IMG/VR virus record: IMGVR_UViG_3300032236_000971 | Location: 43,890-107,889 of that record | Length of the DNA: 64,000 nt | Strand: one strand, 5' to 3' | From: a virus | Shown here: positions 29,932-39,300 of the stretch, one piece after another | How positions within the stretch are numbered: position 1 is the stretch's first letter | How the letters are laid out: every line of letters starts with the position of its first letter | Position numbers and translations under genes: made by a program | The notes under the pieces: model-generated | What the model saw: the letters and a program-made list of their open reading frames with translations, nothing else | Databases searched by the model: none | What the model was told of the DNA's origin: nothing

Positions 29932-30200
29932 ATTGCTTGGTTGTTGAGGCGTTAGGAATAAACGATCCAGACTGGGGGGCAGTACCCCACGCCTCCACCA
30001 TAAGCAGATTGTGTCACACTTTATTGAGGTTGACGACCTCAAGTCTGCTTTTGATGGGGGCGAAATAGGCTCGATGGGTTGTAGTAAAGTTACGATTAGA
30101 CTAAGTAAACTCGTAAATGCAAACGATAACAATGCATCTCGTTTGGCTCTAGCAGCCTAACATGAGTCCGGTGGGAACTTGGAAACAGAATCCCACCACC
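29932..30200 (+). ncRNA. ssrA: Circularly permuted (two-piece type) tmRNA
   Basis: The acceptor piece comes first and ends GCCTCC-A-CCA at 29991-30000. It contains a stem TGGGG/CCCCA with a 7-nt loop. A processed spacer (30001-30055) with nested hairpins follows. The coding piece starts GGGGGC at 30056-30061, which pairs with GCCTCC and includes the G3-U70 pair recognised by alanyl-tRNA synthetase. GGCTCGATGGG matches the conserved tmRNA D-loop region. The tag frame at 30119-30160 reads ANDNNASRLALAA then stop. This gene order is that of alphaproteobacterial tmRNA. The 5' and 3' ends are approximate. It should rescue stalled ribosomes and tag products for degradation. Confidence 0.93.
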
Positions 30201-30207
30201 TTTCCAT

Positions 30208-30284
30208 GGTTCCTTAGCTCAGCTGGATAGAGCATCAGACTTCTAATCTGAGGGTCGTTGGTTCGAGTCCAACAGGAATCGCCA
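30208..30284 (+). tRNA. tRNA-Arg (UCU)
   Basis: The acceptor GGTTCCT pairs with AGGAATC, followed by discriminator G and an encoded CCA (30282-30284). The anticodon stem is TCAGA/TCTGA, with loop CTTCTAA placing UCU at 30242-30244. The T loop is TTCGAGT. It reads AGA and AGG, useful for AGA-rich phage genes. It is probably co-transcribed with the tmRNA. Confidence 0.95.
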
Positions 30285-30299
30285 TTCTCTGGAGACAAT

Positions 30300-30500
30300 A
30301 TGAAGAAGATTAAAGATGTTCCTGTGGGCGTTTTAATACTTGTCCTTTCCCAATTTGTCTTCTATGGTGTAATATATCTGACCAAGTTTCCTCCTTTCTG
30401 GGAACTAGCTGGTATTGTATTTTGTACGCTTATAGCAAGCGATATGGTTCATTTTGGTATTAGATTAATCAAAGGTTATGAATATGATCCCGACGAATAA
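30300..30500 (+). CDS. Small membrane protein, 66 aa
   Basis: Start at 30300, after CTGGAG. Two hydrophobic helices (VGVLILVLSQFVFYGVIYLTKF and ELAGIVFCTLIASDMVHFGI) and an acidic C-terminus. It overlaps the gp33-like gene by 23 bp. No known family recognised. Confidence 0.65.
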   Translation: MKKIKDVPVGVLILVLSQFVFYGVIYLTKFPPFWELAGIVFCTLIASDMVHFGIRLIKGYEYDPDE

Positions 30501-30702
30501 TGCGATTGAAGCCATTGAGAACCTTCGTTTCACAAAGAACATTGACTACATTGATGCAGTTGTTTTATGGTGCGAGACAAATAAAATTGAAATTGAATTT
30601 ATTGCTGCTCTAATTAAAAAAGATCCAGTAATGAAGTCAAAGCTTCAGGTTGAGGCTGAGAATTTAAATATCCTCAAGAGAGGAGCTCGGCTTCCCATAT
30701 AA
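30478..30702 (+). CDS. 33: Late-transcription coactivator, gp33-like
   Basis: gp33 bridges RNA polymerase and the sliding clamp to activate late transcription with gp55. The 74-residue protein has IDYIDAVVLWCETNKIEIEFIAALIKKDPVMKSKLQVEAENLNILKRGA, which resembles the gp33/'Trans_coact' family of T4-like phages. Several TATAAATA elements in this window fit a gp33-gp55 system. The sequence is short, so the call is moderate. Confidence 0.62.
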   Translation: MNMIPTNNAIEAIENLRFTKNIDYIDAVVLWCETNKIEIEFIAALIKKDPVMKSKLQVEAENLNILKRGARLPI

Positions 30703-30705
30703 ATA
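30698..30705 (+). promoter_or_regulatory. T4-type late promoter TATAAATA
   Basis: Perfect octamer overlapping the stop of the gp33-like gene, 26 bp before the metallopeptidase start. Downstream lie gp59 and gp32, which also have their own early promoter, so this could add late expression. Confidence 0.5.
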
Positions 30706-30730
30706 TTATTGGACAAGATGGGAGAACTGT

Positions 30731-31183
30731 ATGCTATTAAAGACAGCAGGTAAACCCAAGAAGGTACCAATAAAATTATGTAAAGAAGCTGTTAAGTGGT
30801 ACGGTAGATACCTTCTCGGAGACAGGCTTTATCACAAAGTCGAAGTATTAATTGAGTTCGACGACTCAGATTTAAACACAAACGTATATGGCTTTTGCGA
30901 TTGGAATGATACCAATGATCGCGCCAGAGATTTCACCATAACAGTTGATCCTAACTTAGGCAAGCGTAACATGTTACTTGTGCTTGCTCATGAAATGGTT
31001 CACATCAAACAGTACGCAAAAGGTGAACTAAAAGATTATGTGCGTGTAAACAAAGTCAAATGGAAAGGCAAAGTTTACAATGATAGCAAAATTGATTACT
31101 GGGAACAGCCATGGGAAATTGAAGCGCATGGTCGAGAAAAAGGTTTGTACTACAAGTTCACTGATTATATGAGGAGGTTGTGA
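30731..31183 (+). CDS. Zinc metallopeptidase-like protein (HExxH)
   Basis: The 150-residue protein has AHEMVHIKQYAKGEL (HExxH at about 86-90) and a downstream WEIEAHGREKG with a Glu suited as the third zinc ligand, like SprT/M48-like small phage metalloproteins. A basic N-terminus precedes it. A similar gene is found in many T4-like marine phages near gp59/gp32. Substrate unknown. Confidence 0.75.
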   Translation: MLLKTAGKPKKVPIKLCKEAVKWYGRYLLGDRLYHKVEVLIEFDDSDLNTNVYGFCDWNDTNDRARDFTITVDPNLGKRNMLLVLAHEMVHIKQYAKGELKDYVRVNKVKWKGKVYNDSKIDYWEQPWEIEAHGREKGLYYKFTDYMRRL

Positions 31184-31449
31184 TGGGTTATAGTACAAGA
31201 AGAACTGCTTGCGTTGAGGTTGATGTTGATTTTGACCTCGATGATTTCGCCGAAGATGATTTGATTGACTATCTCGAAGATAAAGGCTATACCGTCGTCG
31301 AAGGTAAAGTCGATAACAAAGATATGAAAGAAGTTGACGCTATGATTTGGGAGCTTTACCAAACATGGAAACTTCCTTGCAATGAAATGGATTTTTGGAG
31401 AGCAATGCATAAATTTTTCTCCGATTACTACAACAAAGTTAGTGCATGA
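31183..31449 (+). CDS. Hypothetical acidic protein, 88 aa
   Basis: I choose the ATG at 31183, spaced 6 bp from AGGAGG, over GTG 31180. It is an acidic N-terminal domain (VDVDFDLDDFAEDDLIDYLEDKGYTVVEG) followed by a helical tail. The V-E-V-D-V-D pattern suggests a small beta-alpha fold. It overlaps the gp59 gene. Function unknown. Confidence 0.65.
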   Translation: MGYSTRRTACVEVDVDFDLDDFAEDDLIDYLEDKGYTVVEGKVDNKDMKEVDAMIWELYQTWKLPCNEMDFWRAMHKFFSDYYNKVSA

Positions 31450-32027
31450 TGTCTGCTTTTGAATGCTACAAAGAGTATATTGCTCTTAAGAATCATTTCA
31501 CCAAACCTTCATATAATTATTTCAAATACAATGGCAAGAGCAAGCTGAACATCAGTTCGTTTGATGCTAGAAAAGATAAGCTATACTTTATGAAGGTGGC
31601 CAAACACCCCGATCCACGAAACTATATTTTATCAAATTTGGTTAAAAACCCCAAAATTTGGATAAAGGAAATTGCATATTCCCAGAGCTCTGAAGGGGTT
31701 TATAGGGATTGGGCTAAACGTCAGCAGTCGTTGATGTACCTGTTTAAAGAAGAATTGTCCAAGTTGAATGCGGATTTTGATTCCAATTTCAAAGTGCTGG
31801 ACCAAACGCATCCATACGTTATAAAGCTTTTCATCCGCGAGGAGATTAGTCTTGAAACGTTGGTACTCCTCGTTGACCTTGTTAAATGTTCTGCTTACTG
31901 GGCAAAGAGGTTTGAATATGATCCTACAGTCGAAGATGTCTTGAACAAGATTATGAAGTACCGACCATTTATACAATATGACCGTGAGAAGGTAAAAAAT
32001 ATTGTACTTGACAAATTCGGCTCGTAG
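31446..32027 (+). CDS. 59: Helicase loader gp59
   Basis: gp59 loads the gp41 replicative helicase onto gp32-coated forked DNA. The 193-residue protein begins FECYKEYIALKNHFTKPSYNYFKYNGK and continues RKDKLYFMKVAKHPDPRNYILSNLVKNPKIWIKEI. These match the T4 gp59 N-terminal pattern (YxLYxxIKxHxxxKYDxxKYN, RRDKYFFxKL, FISNLVANxxAWI). A C-terminal all-helical domain follows. The following gene is gp32, as expected. Confidence 0.88.
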   Translation: MMSAFECYKEYIALKNHFTKPSYNYFKYNGKSKLNISSFDARKDKLYFMKVAKHPDPRNYILSNLVKNPKIWIKEIAYSQSSEGVYRDWAKRQQSLMYLFKEELSKLNADFDSNFKVLDQTHPYVIKLFIREEISLETLVLLVDLVKCSAYWAKRFEYDPTVEDVLNKIMKYRPFIQYDREKVKNIVLDKFGS

Positions 32028-32036
32028 GGTTATACT
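32008..32036 (+). promoter_or_regulatory. Sigma70-like promoter for gp32
   Basis: TTGACA (32008-32013), 17 bp, TATACT (32031-32036), inside the end of gene 59. The roughly 70-nt leader has a weak hairpin (GAGCG/CGCTC, 32048-32068) and CGGAG before the ATG at 32114. Confidence 0.85.
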
Positions 32037-32113
32037 AAATAATGTTGGAGCGTTTCTTTGATTCGCTCTTCATACAAACAATACTATTAATACTAACAAT
32101 ACGGAGAATACAT

Positions 32114-33016
32114 ATGGTAGATTTTGCTAAACTTAAGGCTAATTCAGGTAAGAAGTCACTTGAAGCCCTCACCGCTGAACTCACAAAGATCTCAGGCGGA
32201 CAATTCGATAACTCCAAAGATGACAGGCAGTGGTATCCAAACGTCGACAAGGCGGGTAATGGTTACGCTGTTATTCGTTTTCTCCCTGCTCCTGGTGATG
32301 AAGACATGCCGTTCATTCGCATGTTCAATCATGGGTTCAAAGGTCCGACTGGTTCTTGGTTGATTGAGAATTGCCCTACTTCAAAGGGTCAGTCGCATAA
32401 GTGCCCTGTCTGTGAAGCTAACTCTGAACTTTGGAACAGTGGTCTTGAATCAGATAAGACAATCGCACGTGAACGTAAGCGCAAGCTAACTTTCATTTCA
32501 AACGTGTATGTGATTACTGATCAGCAGAATCCAGAAAACGAAGGTAAGGTGTTCTTGTTCAAGTATGGCAAGAAGATCTTTGATAAGCTTAACGAGGCTA
32601 TGAATCCTCAGTTTGCTGATGAAGACGCTATGAACCCATTTGATCTTTGGGCTGGTGCTAACTTCAAGCTTAAGATTCGTAATGTCGAAGGCTATCGCAA
32701 CTATGATAAGTCAGAGTTTGCTAAGTCTGGTCCTATGCTTGATGATGATTCTGAAATGGAATCAATCTGGAAGCAGGCTCATTCTCTTCAGGAGTTCCTT
32801 GCTCCTTCTAACTTCAAGTCATATGATGAACTGAAGGGTAAGATGGTTAAGGTTCTTGCTTCTGGTTCGGCTGCAGCTGCTCGTGCTACAGCAGCTGTTG
32901 AGGAAGATGAAGCCCCATGGGAAGCTCCTGCGCCAAAACTTAAGGCAGCAGCTGCTCCTAAGTTTGATGAAGACGATGACGATATGGACAGCTTCTTCGA
33001 TAAGCTTAAGGCATAA
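32114..33016 (+). CDS. 32: Single-stranded DNA-binding protein gp32
   Basis: Coats ssDNA during replication and recombination. Start at 32114, where the basic MVDFAKLKANSGKKSLEALTAEL leader begins. An earlier in-frame ATG lies at the promoter start and is ignored. The core holds the OB region and zinc-binding HKCPVC (about 96-101). WYPNVDKAGNGYAVIRFLPAPGDEDMPF and YGKKIFDKLNEAMNPQF also fit T4 gp32. An Ala-rich linker leads to the acidic tail EDDDDMDSFFDKLKA, the protein-interaction domain. At 300 residues it is the size of T4 gp32. Confidence 0.95.
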   Translation: MVDFAKLKANSGKKSLEALTAELTKISGGQFDNSKDDRQWYPNVDKAGNGYAVIRFLPAPGDEDMPFIRMFNHGFKGPTGSWLIENCPTSKGQSHKCPVCEANSELWNSGLESDKTIARERKRKLTFISNVYVITDQQNPENEGKVFLFKYGKKIFDKLNEAMNPQFADEDAMNPFDLWAGANFKLKIRNVEGYRNYDKSEFAKSGPMLDDDSEMESIWKQAHSLQEFLAPSNFKSYDELKGKMVKVLASGSAAAARATAAVEEDEAPWEAPAPKLKAAAAPKFDEDDDDMDSFFDKLKA

Positions 33017-33020
33017 GATT

Positions 33021-33044
33021 AAGGGGGCGAAAGCCCCCTTTTTT
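33021..33044. terminator. Bidirectional rho-independent terminator
   Basis: AAGGGGGC (33021-33028), loop GAAA, GCCCCCTT (33033-33040) with flanking T/A runs, between the convergent gp32 and holin-like genes. The 3' T-run overlaps the end of the minus-strand gene. Confidence 0.9.
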
Positions 33045-33528
33045 ATTGCTTGCTCTGTACTTTTTCTTGCGTACGACCATAAGCAGTAACGCCGAGAATA
33101 GCACCAAATGATAGGTGAATCAATCCACCATTTGATAACGTTAGTGATTGCCAAGCGACATATGGCATCTTAGTTATAATTGGTATAAAGATTGATATGA
33201 TTGGGAACGCGACAAAGTCGCAAAAACACATAATCATATATAACCAACCCATTGCTGGACGCCAGTATGCTTTCATCCAGTGTTCTTCTTCTTTTTTCTC
33301 AGCTGGCTCTTGAACAGTGAACGTAACTTCTGGTTGCGGTGCAGGAGTAGGAGTTACTGGAGCTGGTGGCGGAGGAGGCGGAGGTTGAACTGTCTGTGCT
33401 ACAGGTGCTGGTTGAGGGGTAGGTGGCGGAGCAATTTTAGAAAGCTCTGCCATCATTGCTTTTGGAGCTACTCTTTCTACAGGAGGAGCAATATCGTCAT
33501 CATCAGTTGGTTTTGCAAATTTAGCCAT
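33043..33528 (-). CDS. Holin-like multi-pass membrane protein with proline-rich N-terminus
   Basis: The 161-residue protein has a disordered N-terminal half (PPPTPQPAPVAQTVQPPPP) followed by WRPAMGWLYMIMCFCDFVAFP, a second segment (IISIFIPIITK) and LTLSNGGLIHLSFGAILGVTAYGRTQE. The W-R-P start and G-Y-G-R-T-x-E end resemble 3-TM phage/GTA holins. The long Pro-rich head is unusual for a holin. It lies at the 3' end of the minus-strand tail-enzyme cluster, downstream of the two giant wall-degrading tail proteins. Confidence 0.68.
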   Translation of the reverse strand: MAKFAKPTDDDDIAPPVERVAPKAMMAELSKIAPPPTPQPAPVAQTVQPPPPPPPAPVTPTPAPQPEVTFTVQEPAEKKEEEHWMKAYWRPAMGWLYMIMCFCDFVAFPIISIFIPIITKMPYVAWQSLTLSNGGLIHLSFGAILGVTAYGRTQEKVQSKQ

Positions 33529-33542
33529 TGTTATTCCTTTTC

Positions 33543-36395
33543 TTATGCAGCTACTGTTAAATATGCTTTTAACAATTCATTTGATGGAGCGCCAAGCGAC
33601 CCAGGGTTACTTAGTCCTGGATTGTTTACACCTTTTGGTCTTGGGCTAGGATTAGGACTTTGAGTTGGAGTACTTGTCTGTTTAGGAGCAGACGGTGTAT
33701 CGGTAGCTGGTGTTAAGTTTTCAGCAACTTGTTTGGGGGCTGTATTTTCTTGTTCAGCCGTTTGATTTGATGGCGCTGATGGCGTTTCACCAGCTGGTTT
33801 ATTTTCAGCTACAGCTTCTCTTTGTTTTTCAAGATACTGTTGATATGGGTTATTTGTGCCTAATGCAACTCTTTGACCATCTTTACCTTCTTGTTCAATA
33901 GCATGATAGTTTGATGCATTCTTTTCACCAAAACCTTGACCAGCTGGATATGTTTTTAATCTTGGTCCGCCAGAGCCAGTATATTGTTCCCAAACTTGCA
34001 TTCCAGTAATTTTACCATCTTTATCTTTTACATAACCAGCAACGGTAGCGGCATGAGTTGTCATAGTCCCTGGTGAACCAGTACCACCAGCATCATATCT
34101 TTCAGAAGCTCCGCCTTGTCTATTCATAAATGTAGCAACTGGGGTGCCAACAGGTAATTCATTCTCAGTTGCATTAGCTCCTTTACGCCAAGTTGTAACA
34201 CTATCAGTGCTACCTACTGCGGCTTTTGCTAATGTAACACACTGCTGGTTTTTAAGATGCGGTGCTACTGATTTAATACGGTTAGCAAGCTCTTGTTGAG
34301 TTTCACCTTGTATCGGCGGAACAGAAGGTAAAGCTGAACCAGAAGCTCCAGCAGGGGTTGCTTGAGGCGTAGTACCTGGGCTTGTTATAGCCCCATTACT
34401 TTGTTGTTCGGCAGCAGGTGTTGGTGCGTTTTGTCTACCGTTTGATGGAGTATACGTTGGCGCTACAGTTGGCGTATTAGAAGTAACTCCTGCGCTGCTT
34501 TGATAATTAGCTAATCCAGCACCAGTAGTTGACGGCGCTTGACTCATATCTGTTTTTGTAGCGTCAGCTTTCGCTGGTTGAGCTCCGCCAGCTGGAGCAG
34601 CGCCGCCTTGTACCTCACCTGCTGCTATACTACCTCTTTTAATATCAAAGCTACCTTGTTCAGCTTTTGCGGCTGAGAAGTGCATTGGATCTTTTACAGA
34701 TTTCCAATTCATACCCCACCCAAGACCGTGAGCAGCTGCTATAGTGCCTGTTTGTGGAGGTAAATCTGTCTTAGTTGACTTATTAGGATTGCTTCCTGGG
34801 TTGATATCAATAGCAGCACCCATAGCATGGAAGCTCTTTACGCTTGGATTATTGACATTAGCACGATCAGCATATCCACCGATGCTGTTAATTTTATATC
34901 CAGTTGCTTCAAGGTCATTAATGAAGCCTTGGAAATTAGAAGCGTAAGCAGCACCGACTTTAGTTGACTTACCGCTTTTAGTTTTAACTTCAGTTAATCC
35001 ACCTGCTGCTGCTTTATCCCCGCCCGCCTCTGCCGCTGTCGCGCCTGCTGGCGGCGCTCCCGCTGGTGCTGATGGAGTTGGTGTTGCTTGAGGAGTCGCT
35101 CCTGCTGCTGAAGGGGTAACACCAAGAACCTGCGCACCATTTGATGTAGGAACTCCATTAACTTTAAGCTCTTCTGTTTTAATAGTCATTTCTTTAGCAG
35201 AGAATAAAATTTCTCTTGCTTTAAATTCTATTATTTGAGCAGTTGTTTCTTTCTGACCTGTTTGTATTTTTTCTTTAACAGGATTACCATTCCCCCCATC
35301 GGCACTATCAACTCCTGTGGGTGAAGGTGTATCTGATTTTTTATCTTCTTTCTCAGCGTCTTTATTGAGACCAGGCACATTACTGTAAACATAATCTTTT
35401 ACTGCTTCTGCGACCTTTTTTAAATTTTCAACAGATTCAGGATCATCATCAGGAAGCTTGCCGTAAACTGCCTGATAAACATCTCTTGCTAACAATCCAG
35501 CTTGAATTGCTACAGAACCAGCTGATGCTGCTACAGCTGCTGGCGTTCCAATACCTAATGTACCTGCTGCAGCTGCGCCACCAGCCGCACTTAATGCGCC
35601 GCTGGTTACTTCTGCGGCTGCGCCTTTAAAGTCTCCCTCCATTGCTCTCCAAATACCGAAACCAATACCTGTAACCAATCCAACACCAGGTACTGCGGCT
35701 GCTGCTATTTTAGGTAGCTTTGGACCAACAATTTTTACTATAGCTTCTTTAATTGCTTTCTCACCGACAGCAACGCCAGCACCAACTACTGCGCCTTCGG
35801 CTGCTCCTGCTGCTATTTGTCCAGCATTACCGCCACCAGCAGCCGCTAATCCTCCTCCAACAAGAGCGCCAACTTTACCAGCACCTTTTGCCTCACTATG
35901 AGGTGTTTCAACAATAGGAGCTTTTTTCTCAGCAACTGCGTCAATTTTAGCTTTTGCTTCCTTTGATGTCATCTCAGGATTTTTAGCTTTTTCTTCAGCA
36001 ATCTTTTTAGCTTTTTCTTTTAAAGCTGCTTTACGTTCTTCTTCTGTTTGTGCTTTCTTAGGCTCTTCTTTAGATTTGTTTTTGTTTTCGGTATTTAAAT
36101 TTCTATCTAATATATCATTTGATGAAGATTTGTTCTTATCAGTAAGTAATTTTAATATCTTATCAAGAATAATATTCTGTTCTTTTTGAATATCAATTGA
36201 CTGAGATAGAAGTTCGTTGTTTTGAATTATACCTGCGCCAAATGTACCGAACTCACCACTTTCAGGTTTTACATTAGATAATGGTTTGTTCGCGGTTCTT
36301 TTTTTATCACCGCTGAACATTCCTGAAAATACACTTTTGATTGCTTCTTTGCCGAGCTTTCCTGCACCAGAAGCTATTGTTCCTGCTATACCCAT
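33543..36395 (-). CDS. Giant tail protein with M15 peptidase and CHAP-like (BPSL0067) domains
   Basis: The 950-residue protein has an Ala/Gly-rich, partly membrane-like region (about 170-320). It then has the module IIEFKAREILFSAKEMTIKTEELKV (about 390) and an M15/VanY-type D,D-carboxypeptidase domain (about 480-590; SFHAMGAAIDI and DPMHFS supply the zinc ligands). Low-complexity Pro/Ala/Gly linkers follow, then a CHAP-like domain (about 715-835; QQCVTLAKAAVG with Cys, and HAATVAGYV). Several linkers match its 1030-residue neighbour. It probably digests peptidoglycan during DNA entry and sits in the tail. Its start overlaps the upstream stop. Confidence 0.8.
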   Translation of the reverse strand: MGIAGTIASGAGKLGKEAIKSVFSGMFSGDKKRTANKPLSNVKPESGEFGTFGAGIIQNNELLSQSIDIQKEQNIILDKILKLLTDKNKSSSNDILDRNLNTENKNKSKEEPKKAQTEEERKAALKEKAKKIAEEKAKNPEMTSKEAKAKIDAVAEKKAPIVETPHSEAKGAGKVGALVGGGLAAAGGGNAGQIAAGAAEGAVVGAGVAVGEKAIKEAIVKIVGPKLPKIAAAAVPGVGLVTGIGFGIWRAMEGDFKGAAAEVTSGALSAAGGAAAAGTLGIGTPAAVAASAGSVAIQAGLLARDVYQAVYGKLPDDDPESVENLKKVAEAVKDYVYSNVPGLNKDAEKEDKKSDTPSPTGVDSADGGNGNPVKEKIQTGQKETTAQIIEFKAREILFSAKEMTIKTEELKVNGVPTSNGAQVLGVTPSAAGATPQATPTPSAPAGAPPAGATAAEAGGDKAAAGGLTEVKTKSGKSTKVGAAYASNFQGFINDLEATGYKINSIGGYADRANVNNPSVKSFHAMGAAIDINPGSNPNKSTKTDLPPQTGTIAAAHGLGWGMNWKSVKDPMHFSAAKAEQGSFDIKRGSIAAGEVQGGAAPAGGAQPAKADATKTDMSQAPSTTGAGLANYQSSAGVTSNTPTVAPTYTPSNGRQNAPTPAAEQQSNGAITSPGTTPQATPAGASGSALPSVPPIQGETQQELANRIKSVAPHLKNQQCVTLAKAAVGSTDSVTTWRKGANATENELPVGTPVATFMNRQGGASERYDAGGTGSPGTMTTHAATVAGYVKDKDGKITGMQVWEQYTGSGGPRLKTYPAGQGFGEKNASNYHAIEQEGKDGQRVALGTNNPYQQYLEKQREAVAENKPAGETPSAPSNQTAEQENTAPKQVAENLTPATDTPSAPKQTSTPTQSPNPSPRPKGVNNPGLSNPGSLGAPSNELLKAYLTVAA

Positions 36396-39300
36396 TAGCG
36401 TCTAGCCTTCAAATGTTGATTTTGAGAGTGTAGTGCTTGTTGCTGTCCTGTAATAACAGCCATAGCAAGATACGGTAATGTTTTAGCAAGCTTGCCAATA
36501 AATTCTTCACCAGCAGTATTTGGTTTATGCGCAGGTCTATCTTGTGATACTTTAGATGTATCTGAACCACTAGTTTTAGCTGCTGGCGCTGGCGCTGCTG
36601 CTTGCGTTGATTCTGCTGTTGGTGAAGTAAGTTCAGCTGGCTTTGTTGGAGGCATAGGTATTGACTCAGCGACAGGTTGTAAATCCTGAGACCCTGTTCC
36701 TACATCAAACGACGTTTCATACCCAGCTATTTCACTTGATGCTAAAGCAGCTGCTGACTCTTCTTTTTCTACAGTGTTAGAAACATTCATCATATTAGCA
36801 GAACGAATATCTCTATCTTTTAATCCTTCGTCCCCGCCAGGAAGTTTAGTTGCATCTGGTTCTGGTTTAGTTAAATCTTCACCAGCAAGAGCTTTTTTAT
36901 CTTCTTCAGTCATTGCTGGTCTAGCATTTCCACCAGCAGCTATAATAATAGGAGGAGTGGATAGTTGTTTTGCTGCTCTTGTTTGTTCAGTTCCTGATGT
37001 AGCAGCTACAGCAACTTTCGCTTTAGCTGCTGGAGTTTCCGTTTGAGCATCTAATTTTTTAGCAACCTCTGGCGGTGGCGCTGGTGGCGTTTGATTAGGT
37101 GTAGTTTTAGAAGCTTTGGTTGCCTCAGCTTGTTGTTGCTGAACAACTGCGGGAGCAGAAGTGGTTCCTGCAGGTTCAACAGATTCTTTTTTCTCTGCGT
37201 CTTTTTGAGCAACCTGAGCCTTTGCTTCTTCAGTTGTTTTTTTCTTTTCAGCTTCATCCGTTGCTTTTACAGCCTGGTTAGCATATTTAATTCTGCTATC
37301 CATATGCTTAATTCCAGCAGCTTCATAATGCTTTTCAACAGCTACAGTAGCATCAGTAACATTATTTGTTTTCTTTACAGCAGCAATCGTACTCTTATGA
37401 GTTGTTTCTAACTCTTTCTTTAAGAAGCCATAGTTAGCATTTGGATCAGTTGCTTCTTGTCCTGTTTCTTTTAAATACTTTTCAAACTCTTTTCTACGAG
37501 GGCCAGTCCACTGCGCCCATCCAAGCCCACCACGACCTTGTTTTACACCTTTTTCCTGAATACCTGCTTGTAACCCTGCTGACTCGTGACCTAAGTTACC
37601 AACAACACCAGCTGCTTGTTCTTTTGATAAGCCAAAGTCTTTCTGAAGTTTCGCCATAACATCTGGCGCTTGTTCAGTAAATGATTTACCGCCAGCTAAT
37701 GGTTTATTGCTACCTGATGATGGCGCTGCCTCTGGTGATGCTTCTGGTGCTGCGCTAGGAGCATTTTGTCTACCATTTGATGGCGCATATGTTGGGGCTT
37801 GTTGTTGTGTAGACGAAGTAACACCAGGACCGCCAGTATAATTTGGCATTCCAGCGCCAGCACTAGGAGCAGCTTGTTGACCAGCTGGACCAGCTACACT
37901 TGGTGCGCCAGTTTGTGCTGCTTGAGGTACTCCAGGAGCTCCACCAGGACTTTCACCAGTTCCTCCGGAACCTCCAGTACCAGTCCCGCCAGTAGATGGC
38001 GCTGCTGCGGAGGGTCCGCCTTCATTACCCCCAGTAGCACCAACTTGCTGACCAGTGGTTGGTTTCATTTCTACATTTAATGACTGAACTTCAAATGTTA
38101 GTTTATCAGCATTAAATTTAATCTGATCAGCTTTATAAGAAATAAGTTCTGGCGTTACTGTTGCTTCCGGACCTCTATTTCTAGCCTCTTCAATATTAGA
38201 AGTTTCAGCTTTCTGTGCTAAACTTTCACCAGTTGTTGCTGGCGGCGGAGCAGATGGAGTTGCTTGTGGTGTAGTTGGAGCTGGAGTTGCGATTGCTTGA
38301 ACTGGAGCCGTAGGAATAGGAGGACGATTTTGTTCCTCTTTAGTTTCTTTCTTTTTTTCAACAACAGGAACAGTAGCTTCTTGTGGAGTTGTATACTTTG
38401 ACAATGGATCGGGATTACCCATATCCATAGCCATTTTTCTAGCTGCTTGAACTTTAGGATCTTTCAACGCTTCAGGTATAACTTGCCCATTGCGTTCAAC
38501 TACTACGCCACCAACTTTAACTTCTTCATTTTCATCTTCAAGTTTTTTCTTTTCGGGCTTATCTGGATTAAGGAATGTATCAACATTATCTTTATCAATA
38601 GTTGGGAGAGCCATCAAAGCAGATGCTGTACCTAATACACCTCTACCTTTACCTAATAGTTTCTTCCAGTCATAACCTTTATTACCACCAGTATCATTAC
38701 CTGTTGTAGTATCACCCTTACCTATCTTAGCAGCGATCTGAGATAATAATTCAGATGAACGTTCTTGAATAGAGATAACATCACGTAATAGATCAGCGTT
38801 ATCTTTTAAGCTATCTTCTACTCTTGTATATTGGAAACGCTTTTCAGTAGCTTGGCGCTTTTGTTCTGACTTTTCGTTTTGTTCTTTATCATCACCCTTC
38901 CAAAGCTTTTTGACTGCTTCTGTTTTATCATAAATGCCAGGAAGAGTGCTTTTAAGCGCAGCTTTGCCGAACCTAGCAAGTCTACCAGGCTCTTTGTTTT
39001 TACCTTCTACAGGTTCTTTAGTATTGTCTTCTGTTTTTAATGGCTTGTAGTTAAATGGATTGACGCTAAGATCTTTTCTATCTTTACCAGTCCATAACTC
39101 ACGAAAGCTTTCTGCCTTCTCATAAAGACCAGGAAATGAATCTTTAAGAATAGCTCTACTGAATCTACCTAATCTAGTAGTTTTTTCTTTTGGCTCTTCT
39201 TCTTTTTTCTTTCTGCCTCTTTTCTTTGGCTTCTTTTCAGCTTCAGCTTGCTCAGGCGTAGGTTTAGCATCGTCAGTTGATACTTTAGCTTTCTTTTTTG

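Noticed and set aside
33280-39000. Several long plus-strand open frames opposite the giant tail proteins
   Set aside because: They are low-complexity antisense shadows of Pro/Ala/Gly-rich coding sequence, without ribosome-binding sites.
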